From: Pseudomonadota bacterium
Lineage (GTDB): Bacteria > Pseudomonadota > Alphaproteobacteria > Rhizobiales > Beijerinckiaceae
Length of the DNA: 11,127 nt
Reading direction: 5' to 3'
Assembly: GCA_023386115.1 (NCBI GenBank)
Contig: JAEWKL010000411.1
Span: 1 to 11,127 of the forward strand
The notes beneath the pieces are model-generated. The model was not told where the DNA came from and did no database searches. It saw only the letters and a program-made list of their open reading frames with translations. The position numbers and the translations under genes are program-made. Below, in pieces: positions 1-6,176 of this stretch. Numbering within the stretch: the first letter of the stretch is position 1; every line of letters starts with the position of its first letter.

Positions 1-1045
1 GCCGAGGCGTTGCGCGCGGCCTCCTCCACGGCGCCCAGCATCCCAGCCGCCCGTCGCATGCTGGCCCTCGCCCTGGTGCTGGAGGGCGCTGATCGCACCA
101 CGGCCGCCCGCGCCTGCGGCATGGACCGCCAGACCCTGCGCGACTGGGTCCACCGCTACAACGCCGAGGGGCTGGCGGGTCTGAGCGACCGCAAGGCGCC
201 GGGCCGCGCCGCCAAGCTGACGCCCGGGCAAAAGCAGGCTCTGGCTGCCTTGGTCGAGGCGGGACCGGACGTCGACAGGGATGGCGTGGTGCGCTGGCGT
301 CGGGTCGACCTGCAGGCACGCATCAAGGAACTGTTCGGGGTCGAGATGCACGAGCGCACGGTCGGCAAGCACCTGGCGGAACTCGGCTTCGTGCGGCTCT
401 CGGTGCGCCCGCAGCACCCCAAGGCCACCGATGAGACCCAGGAGGCGTTTGAAAAAACTTCGCCGCGCGCGTGGCAGAGATCCTGCCCGAGCCCGTCCGC
501 GACAAACCGCTCGAGATCTGGTTCCCGGACGAGGCGCGCGTCGGTCAGCAGGGCACGCTGACGCGGGTCTGGGCGGCAAGGGCACGCGCCCGCGGGCGCC
601 ACGTGACCAGCGCGACAAGTGGACGTACGTGTTCGGGGCGGCTTGCCCGGCGCGCGGCACCAGCGCGGCGTTGGTGCTGCCGACGGTGAACACCGCGATG
701 ATGTCGCTGCATCTGGCCGAGATCAGCCAGCAGGTCGCGCCCGGCGCGCACGCGATCCTGGTTCTGGACGGCGCCGGCTATCACGGCACCGCCACGATAC
801 GCCGCCCGCGCGGCCTGGTGGTGCCGGACACCATCACGTTGCTGCACCTGCCGGCGTCGTCTCCGGAGTTGAACCCGATGGAACGGGTCTGACAGTCCCT
901 ACGCCAGAACAAGCTCGCCAATCGGGTGTTCCGCGACTACCGGCAGATCGTCGACGCCTGCTGCGACGCCTGGAACTTCTTTGCCAACGATCCAGATCTC
1001 GTCACCTCCATCACCTCGCGTGACTGGGTACAGATCAAACTCTAG
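1..1045 (+). pseudogene. IS630-family transposase, frameshifted and with internal stop, 5' end outside window
   Basis: DDE transposase of the IS630/Tc1-mariner group, which cuts and pastes its element into TA sites. The frame is open to the left edge (A-E-A-L-R), so the N-terminus lies outside; position 10 is only a TTG inside it. The first part carries the helix-turn-helix (ACGMDRQTLRDWVHRYNAEG). At the A6 tract (452-457) the reading must shift by -1 to continue as NFAARVAEILPEPV. At the G-run 580-582 it must shift again to continue as GTRPRAPRDQRDKWTYVFG. The catalytic residues can be read: D in WFPDEARVGQ, D in ILVLDGAGYHG, E in SSPELNPMERV. Next comes an in-frame TGA (890-892) where the family has Trp (ERVW), then intact C-terminal sequence to the TAG at 1043-1045. 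The first shift could be programmed, as in some IS630 members. The second shift and the TGA make it almost certainly dead. Confidence 0.9.
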
Positions 1046-1058
1046 GGACGCTGGTATA
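1..1058 (+). mobile_element. IS630-family insertion sequence, right part
   Basis: The element enclosing the transposase remnant. Its right end should lie just after the transposase stop, because IS630 elements end close to the gene and duplicate a TA. The sequence after the stop (GGACGCTGGTATAAT, 1046-1060) contains TA dinucleotides and is followed by a sharp fall in GC content, which I take as the approximate edge. The left inverted repeat is outside the window, so the exact boundary cannot be confirmed. Confidence 0.55.
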
Positions 1059-1331
1059 ATGAAAGACATAATGTCGCAATCGACGTGGTATTCTCAGTGA
1101 TCTGTTGAGTGACCATCGAGTAAATTGTTGATTATGGTATTCAGTGACGCTTTCATTATTAATAGGCGGACGGAAGATAAGTGCTTAAGCTTTTCACTCA
1201 GCTTGCCTCAGTCGTTTCGACTGTCGCATAGCAGTGTGCAGCTTGTTCAGTAATTATCGTCGGGCGAAACGGCAGTTATATACATGAGGTAACAACGTAG
1301 AAAAATATCAGGCATTGTCCGGATGGAGAAA
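1046..1331. other. AT-rich intergenic stretch, no gene seen
   Basis: About 285 bases, clearly more AT-rich than the surroundings. It separates the IS630 right end from the 3' end of the minus-strand hypothetical pseudogene. No ORF, tRNA or convincing terminator was found. A TATAAT hexamer (1055-1060) sits at the IS edge, but I see no matching -35, so it is not called as a promoter. Confidence 0.5.
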
Positions 1332-2122
1332 TCATTCAACCAGAATATACATGATATCATCAACCATATTAATACATTTACGCAACGTTGCAATGAACGG
1401 TTGGCCCTCGAACGGCTGTCTTTCACCGAACGCTACTTGGAAGGCGGGTTGGAAGTGTGCTTCTTCTTCCCAGTCGCCTCGCTCCCTGACAAGCTTTCGT
1501 CTTTGCTGCCGGTTGGCGAAGCTCAAACGCTGTTCGAAGATGTCGCCGTCTTCCGGGCCCGTGTATCGGAGGACGCCAGGGCCGGTGAACGGCGCCCCGG
1601 TGAGGATTGCGACCTCGTCACCCGTTATGTCCGTCACTCGGCGCGCGAGAACCAGAAGCCGGTGCTTGTCGCGGACGTCGAGGCGATGGAGCCCGCTGAG
1701 CAGTTCGTTCGCACCAGGATACGGCCTGATCGCGCGCACCGCTTCGGCGACCTTTTTTCCGGCGACTTTTACTGAGCCGCGTTCATGGCGTCTTCCAAAC
1801 CGTTCGCTTCGCGCGGGAATGGAAATTCGATCCTGTGGGGGCTCGGCGACTTGCCGCTGGCGAGCGCGAACATGGTGAGATCCAGCGCCGACCGGAGGTT
1901 GTGAACCGCGTCGCCGATGATGAGGGCGATCTCACTTGGGATGGGCTTCTCGGCTTTACTCGCGTAGGAGAGTTTGCCGGCCTTGGGCTGAATGCGGACC
2001 ATGAGCTTGAACGGCTTTTGCGCCATAATGGCGCTTGTGGCCCGCTCAAGATCGTTGACGTGATGTTTGGCCCACTCAATCTTCAGGTGACCCGGGTGGG
2101 CGAGTTCATCGGGGATCGGCAT
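1332..2122 (-). pseudogene. Conserved hypothetical protein, single-base frameshift
   Basis: The gene begins with ATG at 2122-2120 (MPIPDELAHPGHLKIEWAKH) and runs 117 codons to a premature TAA at 1769-1771. It includes the stretch IIGDAVHNLRSALDLTMFAL, typical of a family of uncharacterised bacterial proteins with a conserved G-D-x-V-H-N-L-R-S-A-L-D helix. In the neighbouring frame the protein continues without a gap as VKVAGKKVAEAVRAIRPYPG and on to DDIMYILVE, with a TGA at 1332-1334. Adding one G just before the TAA (CAG-TAAAAG read as CAG-GTA-AAA-GTC) restores one reading frame of about 263 codons. The function is unknown to me. Plus-strand ORFs over the same DNA are shadows. A sequencing error in place of a true mutation cannot be excluded. 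Confidence 0.75.
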
Positions 2123-2297
2123 GGAAGACCGCCAAGAGGAAGAGCGCCGTGACGAGGTCCTGAGGCGGATGCTGAAAACCCCGCCTCATATAGAACGGTT
2201 CCTGGCGACGTGTAGACGAACCAACGGGCAAGAGCGGCTCTTTGACGTGATCCCTTATCTGCGGGGTCAATTGGTCGCCCGCGGCCACGCTCGCTGA
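2121..2297 (+). CDS. Possible small charged protein (58 aa)
   Basis: A 58-codon ORF, MEDRQEEERRDEVLRRMLKT at its N-terminus and FDVIPYLRGQLVARGHAR at its end. The N-terminal part (charged helix, then DEVLRRMLKTPP) resembles small uncharacterised rhizobial proteins with a RR-x-x-VL-x-RML-x-TPP pattern, as I recall them; this was not checked. A GGGGA (2111-2115) lies 5 nt before the ATG. Its ATG overlaps the ATG of the minus-strand pseudogene head to head, so its ribosome site lies inside that gene's coding DNA. It may be a remnant or chance. No function can be assigned. Confidence 0.3.
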   Translation: MEDRQEEERRDEVLRRMLKTPPHIERFLATCRRTNGQERLFDVIPYLRGQLVARGHAR

Positions 2298-2572
2298 CGA
2301 ATTTCGTTGGCCCCCTGGCGAGACGTTGTCGGACTGCGGCTACGAGCGCACGTAATAGCAACCACGGGTGCTGTCGGTGCCAGAGGGCGTAGGTTGTGGG
2401 GGCGCATCGCACAGCTCGCGTGGTTCTGCTGCCTCGACTACCTCGTAGGCGTGCCTAGGGTGCAACACTGTGACGACCGATGAGACGCTAGCTTCGAGAG
2501 CAAGGGTCCCTATCGCTAATCGATGTCGATAATGTCGCTTTGGTCAGCTCTAACCCCTTGAGGGGGAAAGGG
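2298..2572. other. Intergenic region, no gene seen
   Basis: Longer ORFs on either strand have no recognisable motif. Just beyond the tRNA 3' end there is a short G/C hairpin (CCCCTTGAGGGG, about 2554-2565). It could assist tRNA 3' processing or termination, but no T-run follows it on the minus strand. Confidence 0.4.
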
Positions 2573-2648
2573 TGGTGGGCCCGGTAGGACTCGAACCTAC
2601 AACCAGACCGTTATGAGCGGTCGGCTCTAACCATTGAGCTACAGGCCC
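2573..2648 (-). tRNA. tRNA with anticodon CAU (tRNA-Ile2 or elongator tRNA-Met)
   Basis: The minus strand folds into a complete cloverleaf. The acceptor stem GGGCCTG pairs with CGGGCCC (one G-U). The D arm is GCTC/GAGC with a short loop. The anticodon stem GACCG/CGGTC encloses the loop CTCATAA, with anticodon CAT at 2615-2613. The T arm is GTAGG-TTCGAGT-CCTAC. The discriminator is A (2576) and the CCA end is encoded (2575-2573). CAU is shared by elongator Met and by Ile2, whose C34 is changed to lysidine by TilS. The short D loop (GGTTAGAGC) reminds me of Ile2, but the choice is not certain. It is not an initiator, because the first acceptor pair is a normal G-C. Confidence 0.95.
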
Positions 2649-2702
2649 TCGGTTTTTGTCTTCAGCATCTTAGCGCGTCATCTGTGGCTGGGCCATAGCT
2701 TG

Positions 2703-2726
2703 GGCGACAGAAACGGCGACAGAAAC
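2703..2726. repeat. Perfect tandem duplication of a 12-bp unit
   Basis: GGCGACAGAAAC occurs twice back to back (2703-2714 and 2715-2726), about 55 bp from the 5' end of the tRNA gene. There are only two copies and no gene frame is evident across it. Confidence 0.8.
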
Positions 2727-2811
2727 CCTGCCCGTTGGTACCCGGGAGCAGCGTGTCCGGCAAGCCCCTCGCGTGACCCGAGGCATCGCCATTGAGCCTG
2801 GAGCGGGATAG

Positions 2812-3198
2812 GGCAGGGGGCATGGCATCCACCATCCCACCACCGTCCTCGAATGGTCCCGCGGCCTCGCGAGCCTGTCACCGGGCGTCATCCCGTGCCG
2901 AGGTCTTCGCGACGAGGAATGGCGCGAGACGCACCGCCGCTGCCAGGAGTTCGTCGAGCGCTGGGGCATGCAGGCGCACGCTGCCGGTTGGGACACGCTG
3001 CTGCTGTTTGGCGTCGGGCCTCAGACCGGCATGCTCCGCGGCGATCTCTGCGGGATCCTGATCCCGTGCTCGGTCGACGTGCACGAGGTTACGGCTGAGT
3101 GGATCAAGCTCGGCATACGGATCGGGGCGATCTCGCCCAGCCCGGTCGTCCCCGCCTTGCTCGCCGACTGGCCAGCCGAGAACCTGCCGGAGGCCTGC
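2812..3198 (+). pseudogene. Remnant of a conserved hypothetical protein
   Basis: Frame 1 is open after the TAG at 2809-2811 and reads LEWSRGLASLSP, then DEEWRETHRRCQEFVERWG, then AAGWDTLLLFGVGPQTG and EVTAEWIKLG. The pattern W-x-x-GL-x-x-L...EFxxxW...A-x-GW-x-x-x-x-LFG is one I associate with uncharacterised alphaproteobacterial proteins that often lie near mobile DNA. No usable start codon exists upstream in this frame; the first ATG (2968) falls inside the conserved part. The similarity fades near 3180, where another gene fragment begins in a different frame. So it looks truncated at both ends. Function unknown. Confidence 0.55.
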
Positions 3199-3209
3199 GC
3201 CTCCGGCAG
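3184..3209. repeat. Perfect 11-bp inverted repeat (hairpin) at a gene-fragment junction
   Basis: CTGCCGGAGGC (3184-3194), then the loop CTGC, then the exact complement GCCTCCGGCAG (3199-3209). The stem is very stable. It is not followed by a T-run on either strand, so a classical intrinsic terminator is unlikely. It lies just where the upstream hypothetical frame stops making sense and the dehydrogenase tail begins. Confidence 0.85.
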
Positions 3210-3317
3210 ACGCTCGAGCCGGCGAAGGTGGCCGACGTGGTGATGTTCATGCTGACGCGGCCGTGCGGCATGACGATCCGCGGCGTGGTGATGATGCCGA
3301 CGAGCTTCGATCTGTGA
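3192..3317 (+). pseudogene. C-terminal fragment of a short-chain dehydrogenase/reductase
   Basis: Frame 3 reads LEPAKVADVVMFMLTRP, then GMTIRGVVMMPTSFDL, then TGA (3315-3317). This is the characteristic C-terminus of classical SDR oxidoreductases (L-x-P-x-D-V-A-x-x-V-x-F-x-L-T-R-P...TIRD-V-x-x-P-T-x-F-D-L). The Rossmann fold (TGxxxGxG) and the catalytic Y-x-x-x-K are absent from this window. Only about 40 residues remain, starting abruptly at the hairpin. It cannot be functional as an enzyme. Confidence 0.75.
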
Positions 3318-3559
3318 AACCGGCAGCCAACGCGCGGCGGCCGTCGGCCTCCCTTGGCGGCCTCGCGGCGCGTATAGGTCGATGGCTGATACTTTACTGC
3401 AACGGCCACGCCCTGTTCGGCCTGCCACACTGAATGTCCGCTGTGGTGCCTTGTCTCCCGGGGGCTTGGAACGCGCGGGATCCGTGCAGTGGTAGAAGGA
3501 GGGGCGGTAGTGGAGAGCCAGCACGCGTCAACCGGAAGAACAGGACGCCGAGCGAAGAG
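3318..3559. other. Spacer before the radical SAM pseudogene, with a strong ribosome-binding sequence
   Basis: About 240 bases without a clear gene. AGAAGGAGG at 3494-3502 is an excellent Shine-Dalgarno match and is followed 7 nt later by GTG (3510). That GTG is in frame 3, whereas the radical SAM protein is in frame 2. Either a frameshift lies between 3510 and 3560, or the match is fortuitous and the true start is elsewhere. Confidence 0.4.
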
Positions 3560-4391
3560 ATGCTGCCTCCGGACGGTCGCCGTTATCGGTGCCAATGGCT
3601 CGAAGACAGCATGACGGTCCATTCCGACGGGAACGTCAGTTGCGGCCTCGACGATCCGCACGCCAACCGGAGCTACGGAAAAGTCCGGTCCCAGTCGGTT
3701 GCTGAGATCTTTAACAATCCCGAGATCGCCCAGTTACAGCAGAAGCTGAGCCAGGGCTATCGCTGCAGCGACTGCAGCCTGTACGAGTTGATCGAGAACC
3801 CGGACGAGATGCCGCCGGCGCGGCCGGCCTTGCCGACCACCCTGATTGTCGAGCCGACGGTTCTGTGCAACCTGCGCTGTCCGAACACGGCCTGCATTCC
3901 CAACAATGCCGCCGGGATCCGCACACGCGACAAGGATAGCCTCGACGTCGAAGTCTTCGGCAGCCTCCTGCGGCAGGTCCAGTCCGGATTGAAATACGTG
4001 TACTTCTTCAACTACGGCGATCCGTTCGTGCACAGGCAGGCCGAGCACATGCTTACCATGTTGCGCCAGGCCTGCCCCTCGGTGGAGGTCGTCACCAGCA
4101 CAAACGGCATCCCGCTGTCGAAGCTGGATCGGGCCGACCGAGTCGCCGCTGCCGAGATCGACCACATCACCTTCACGATCAGCGGCGTGCGCCAGGAAAG
4201 CTATGCGCGCTACCACGTCAATGGCCGCGTCGATCTCGCCCTGAAGGGGCTGGAGAACCTCTGCCAAGCCAAGACGCGCCTGGGCCTCCGCAGGCCGATC
4301 ATCGTCTAGCGCTACCTACTGTTCCGCTGGAACGACAGCGACGAGGAGCTGGAACAGGCGCTGGAGATCGCCGAGCGCCTCGGCGTCGATT
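3560..4391 (+). pseudogene. Radical SAM protein with N-terminal Cys-rich region; nonsense mutation and IS truncation
   Basis: From ATG 3560 (the frame is open from 3434, so the start is uncertain). N-terminal cysteine region like a SPASM/auxiliary-cluster domain: C11, then SMTVHSDGNVSCGLDD (C28), then GYRCSDCSLYE. The radical SAM core follows: VEPTVLCNLRCPNTACIPNN with cysteines at 103, 107 and 112 (CX3CX4C, not the usual CX3CX2C). Then come YVYFFNYGDPFVH (strand with the G-D/G-E-P-type SAM motif) and STNGIPLS. The frame meets TAG (4307-4309), where a TGG Trp is likely, and continues unbroken as RYLLFRWNDSDEELEQALEI up to the IS3 end at 4391. The rest of the gene is missing. Such enzymes make a 5'-deoxyadenosyl radical from SAM; the substrate is unknown here. 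The product ends at 249 residues and is probably dead. Confidence 0.8.
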
Positions 4392-4439
4392 TGACGGTCC
4401 CCCGGATCTTGGTCCGGCTGAAGGGTGGGCCTCCGGATC

Positions 4440-5290
4440 TCATTCGGCAGCCTCTCGGGCCGGCGCCAAGGCGAATTCCTGGGGCGTCCGCCATCCCAGA
4501 GCTGTGTGAGGACGGCTCTCGTTGTACTGCCGCCGCCACGCCTCGATCTTGCCCCTCGCGTCTCGGCCAGCGACAAGAACCAGTTCGCGTTCAGGCACTC
4601 GTCGCGCAGCCGCCCGTCGAACGACTCGACCAGCGCGTTGTCGGTCGGCTTGCCTGGCCGCGAGAAATCCAGCGCGACGCTGTTCTCGTAGGCCCAGCGG
4701 TCGAGCGCCTTCGAGACGAACTCAGGCCCGTTGTCGACCTGGATCGTGCCCGGTGCTCCGCGCAGGAGTGCCAAGCGGGCGACGACAGCCACGACCTGCT
4801 CGCCCCTGATACCCTGATCCACCTCGATCGCCAGAGCCTCGCGCGTGAAGGCATCCACCACCGTCAAGGCTCGTAGCCGGCGGCCGTCGAAGAGCGCGTC
4901 GGAGACGAAGTCCATCGACCAGCGCTCGTTGGGCCGCACCGGGGCAGGCCGACGCTCCCAGTGGGCCGCGCTGACGTGCCGGCGCGGCCGCTTGAGCCGC
5001 AGGCTCAGGCCCTCGTCCTTGTAGAGCCGGTGGACCCGCTTGTGGTTTACCCGCCAGCCTTCCCGGCGCAGCAGGATGTAGATCCGGAAGTAGCCGTAGC
5101 GCACCCGATTCTTGGCGAGATCACGGATGCGCATCCGCAGCGGTGCCTGATCGGGCTTGGTCGAGCGGTAACGAATGCTCGACCGACCGACGCCGAGCGC
5201 GACGCAGCCGCGTCGCTCACTCACCCCGTGCGCCTCCTGAACTTGGTGCACGAGCTCGCGTCGCGGAGCAAGCGTCAGAGCTTTTTTGCG
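4440..5290 (-). pseudogene. IS3-family transposase OrfB (DDE integrase domain), C-terminal frameshift
   Basis: Read by -1 frameshift from OrfA (AKKALTLAPRRELVHQVQEA). It has the HTH_21 segment (VRYGYFRIYILLRREGWRVN) and the rve integrase core with its DDE triad: D in WSMDFVSDALFDG, D in TIQVDNGPEFVSK, E in NALVESFDGRLRDE. After NANWFLSLAE the expected C-terminus (ARGKIEAWRRQYNESRPHTA, LGWRTPQEFA, then TGA at 4440-4442) is found only in another frame. A GAGA in place of GA (TCTC at 4561-4564 on the plus strand) explains the shift by two extra bases. As it stands, translation runs past the IS end into flanking DNA. The catalytic core is complete but the conserved tail is lost, so activity is doubtful. 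Confidence 0.85.
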
Positions 5291-5541
5291 AGCACGTCCT
5301 GCAGGATATGCTTGTCGAGGCTCAGATCGGCCACGAGCTGCTTGAGCTTGCGGTTCTCCTCCTCCAGCTGCTTCAGCCGTCGCAGCTCGCCTGTGCCCAA
5401 GCCGCCGTAGAGCTTCTTCCAGCGGTAGAACGTCTGCTCGGAGATGCCCATCCGGCGCAGCACCTCCGCCACGGGCGTTCCGGTCTCGGCCTGCTTTAGC
5501 GCGAAGGCGATCTGCTCCTCGGTGAACCTGCTCTTCTTCAC
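5275..5541 (-). CDS. IS3-family transposase OrfA (DNA-binding subunit)
   Basis: 88 residues from GTG at 5541 with a GGGAGGAG ribosome site upstream. It contains a helix-turn-helix of the transposase_8 type (FTEEQIAFALKQAETGTPV, then MGISEQTFYRWKKLYGGLG). A leucine-zipper-like coiled coil follows (LRRLKQLEEENRKLKQLVAD). It ends LDKHILQDVLAKKL. Near its end the codons GCA-AAA-AAG give the slippery heptamer A-AAA-AAG in the correct phase (5287-5281), so ribosomes slipping back one base would read ...AKKALTL and make the OrfAB fusion transposase. OrfA alone usually acts as a regulator. It appears intact. Confidence 0.9.
   Translation of the reverse strand: MKKSRFTEEQIAFALKQAETGTPVAEVLRRMGISEQTFYRWKKLYGGLGTGELRRLKQLEEENRKLKQLVADLSLDKHILQDVLAKKL
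5281..5287 (-). promoter_or_regulatory. Programmed -1 ribosomal frameshift site (A-AAA-AAG)
   Basis: The codons GCA AAA AAG at the end of orfA place the heptamer A-AAA-AAG in the X-XXY-YYZ phase needed for tandem slippage. OrfB is open in the -1 frame from here. This is the standard way IS3-family elements make the OrfAB transposase. Confidence 0.85.
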
Positions 5542-5654
5542 GGCTCTGCTCCTCCCGGCGGGGTCTTACAAAACCGGAAAACTCGCACTCAGGCTGGATC
5601 AAAGCGATGGGGGGACGTCAGTCCGGCGCCGACGCGGCCTAATGGGATGATTCT

Positions 5655-6176
5655 TTACTCACGGGCGTCCCGCGCTGCCTGAGTGTTCTTGGTCGCCTGA
5701 GAAATGCTACCAACCTTGGCAGGCTGAATGATTTTGCGGGTACGCTCATTTTCGATCCGCGTCATGCCTGCACGACTGGTTCGATACGCAGGTGTGCGAT
5801 GACTGCGTGCGGCATTCTTCATCCCAATGGCTCGGCGTGCGGCATCCTTCAGTGCGTCCCGCGCAGCGACCGCGCGTCGCCGGTTCACTTCACCGTTCAC
5901 GCGCTTCAAAGCGCTGGCAAAGACCTGTTTCCTGCGTGCGGGCTTATCGACATTGCCTGGGAAGCTACCGCCCCGCTGCTCGCCCTTGCCGCGGATGCTG
6001 CGCCGCATGTCTCGGGCGAACGTCCGCTCCTTGTCGCGGAGATCGCGGATGCGCCGTCGAGCATCCGACAATGCGTCGTTGGAGATGCTGCCGAGTGCGG
6101 GATGATGGGTTTGACCGAGCATCTCGAACTCGTCGTGCGTTACGAGCGCCCGCTCAGCTTTGATCGACAGTGACAT
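5655..6176 (-). CDS. Conserved hypothetical basic protein (173 aa)
   Basis: The start is ATG at 6176-6174 (MSLSIKAERALVTHDEFEML), supported by AGGAGG at 6192-6187, 10 nt upstream. The protein is strongly basic (many Arg/Lys), with no signal peptide or membrane segment. It appears mostly helical: DARRRIRDLRDKERTFARDM, then the conserved-looking RGGSFPGNVDKPARRKQVFA, then NRRRAVAARDALKDAARRAI. The tail is GSISQATKNTQAARDARE. I recognise the pattern from uncharacterised alphaproteobacterial (Methylobacterium-type) proteins but know no function; the charge suggests nucleic-acid binding, which is inference only. The reading frame is intact. Its 3' end lies only 34 bp from the IS3 right end, so it has just escaped the IS-linked deletion. 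No terminator was seen. Confidence 0.8.
   Translation of the reverse strand: MSLSIKAERALVTHDEFEMLGQTHHPALGSISNDALSDARRRIRDLRDKERTFARDMRRSIRGKGEQRGGSFPGNVDKPARRKQVFASALKRVNGEVNRRRAVAARDALKDAARRAIGMKNAARSHRTPAYRTSRAGMTRIENERTRKIIQPAKVGSISQATKNTQAARDARE

Larger units (their letters stand above)
4392..5620 (-). mobile_element. IS3-family insertion sequence (IS407-like), about 1.23 kb, both ends present
   Basis: The element lies on the minus strand. The left terminus reads TGACGGTCCCCCGGATC from 4392. The right terminus, read inward from 5620, is TGACGTCCCCCCATCGC. The two repeats align again a few bases in (CTTGGTCCGGCTGA against CTTTGATCCAGCCTGA), which is typical of imperfect IS3 terminal repeats. 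The length, overlapping orfA/orfB and A6G slippery site fit the family. The flanks (GATT before, GTCC after) show no 3-4 bp target duplication. The radical SAM gene entered at the left end does not resume at the right end. Confidence 0.88.

Noticed and set aside
1055..1060. TATAAT at the IS630 edge as an outward promoter
   Set aside because: No -35 hexamer at suitable spacing.
1315..1878. Plus-strand frames over the hypothetical pseudogene (1315-1878 and 1323-1775)
   Set aside because: The minus strand gives a coherent protein on both sides of one indel; the plus frames have no motif and no family resemblance.
2553..2572. Hairpin CCCCTTGAGGGG as tRNA terminator
   Set aside because: The stem is only 4-5 bp and no T-run follows on the tRNA strand; left as a remark.
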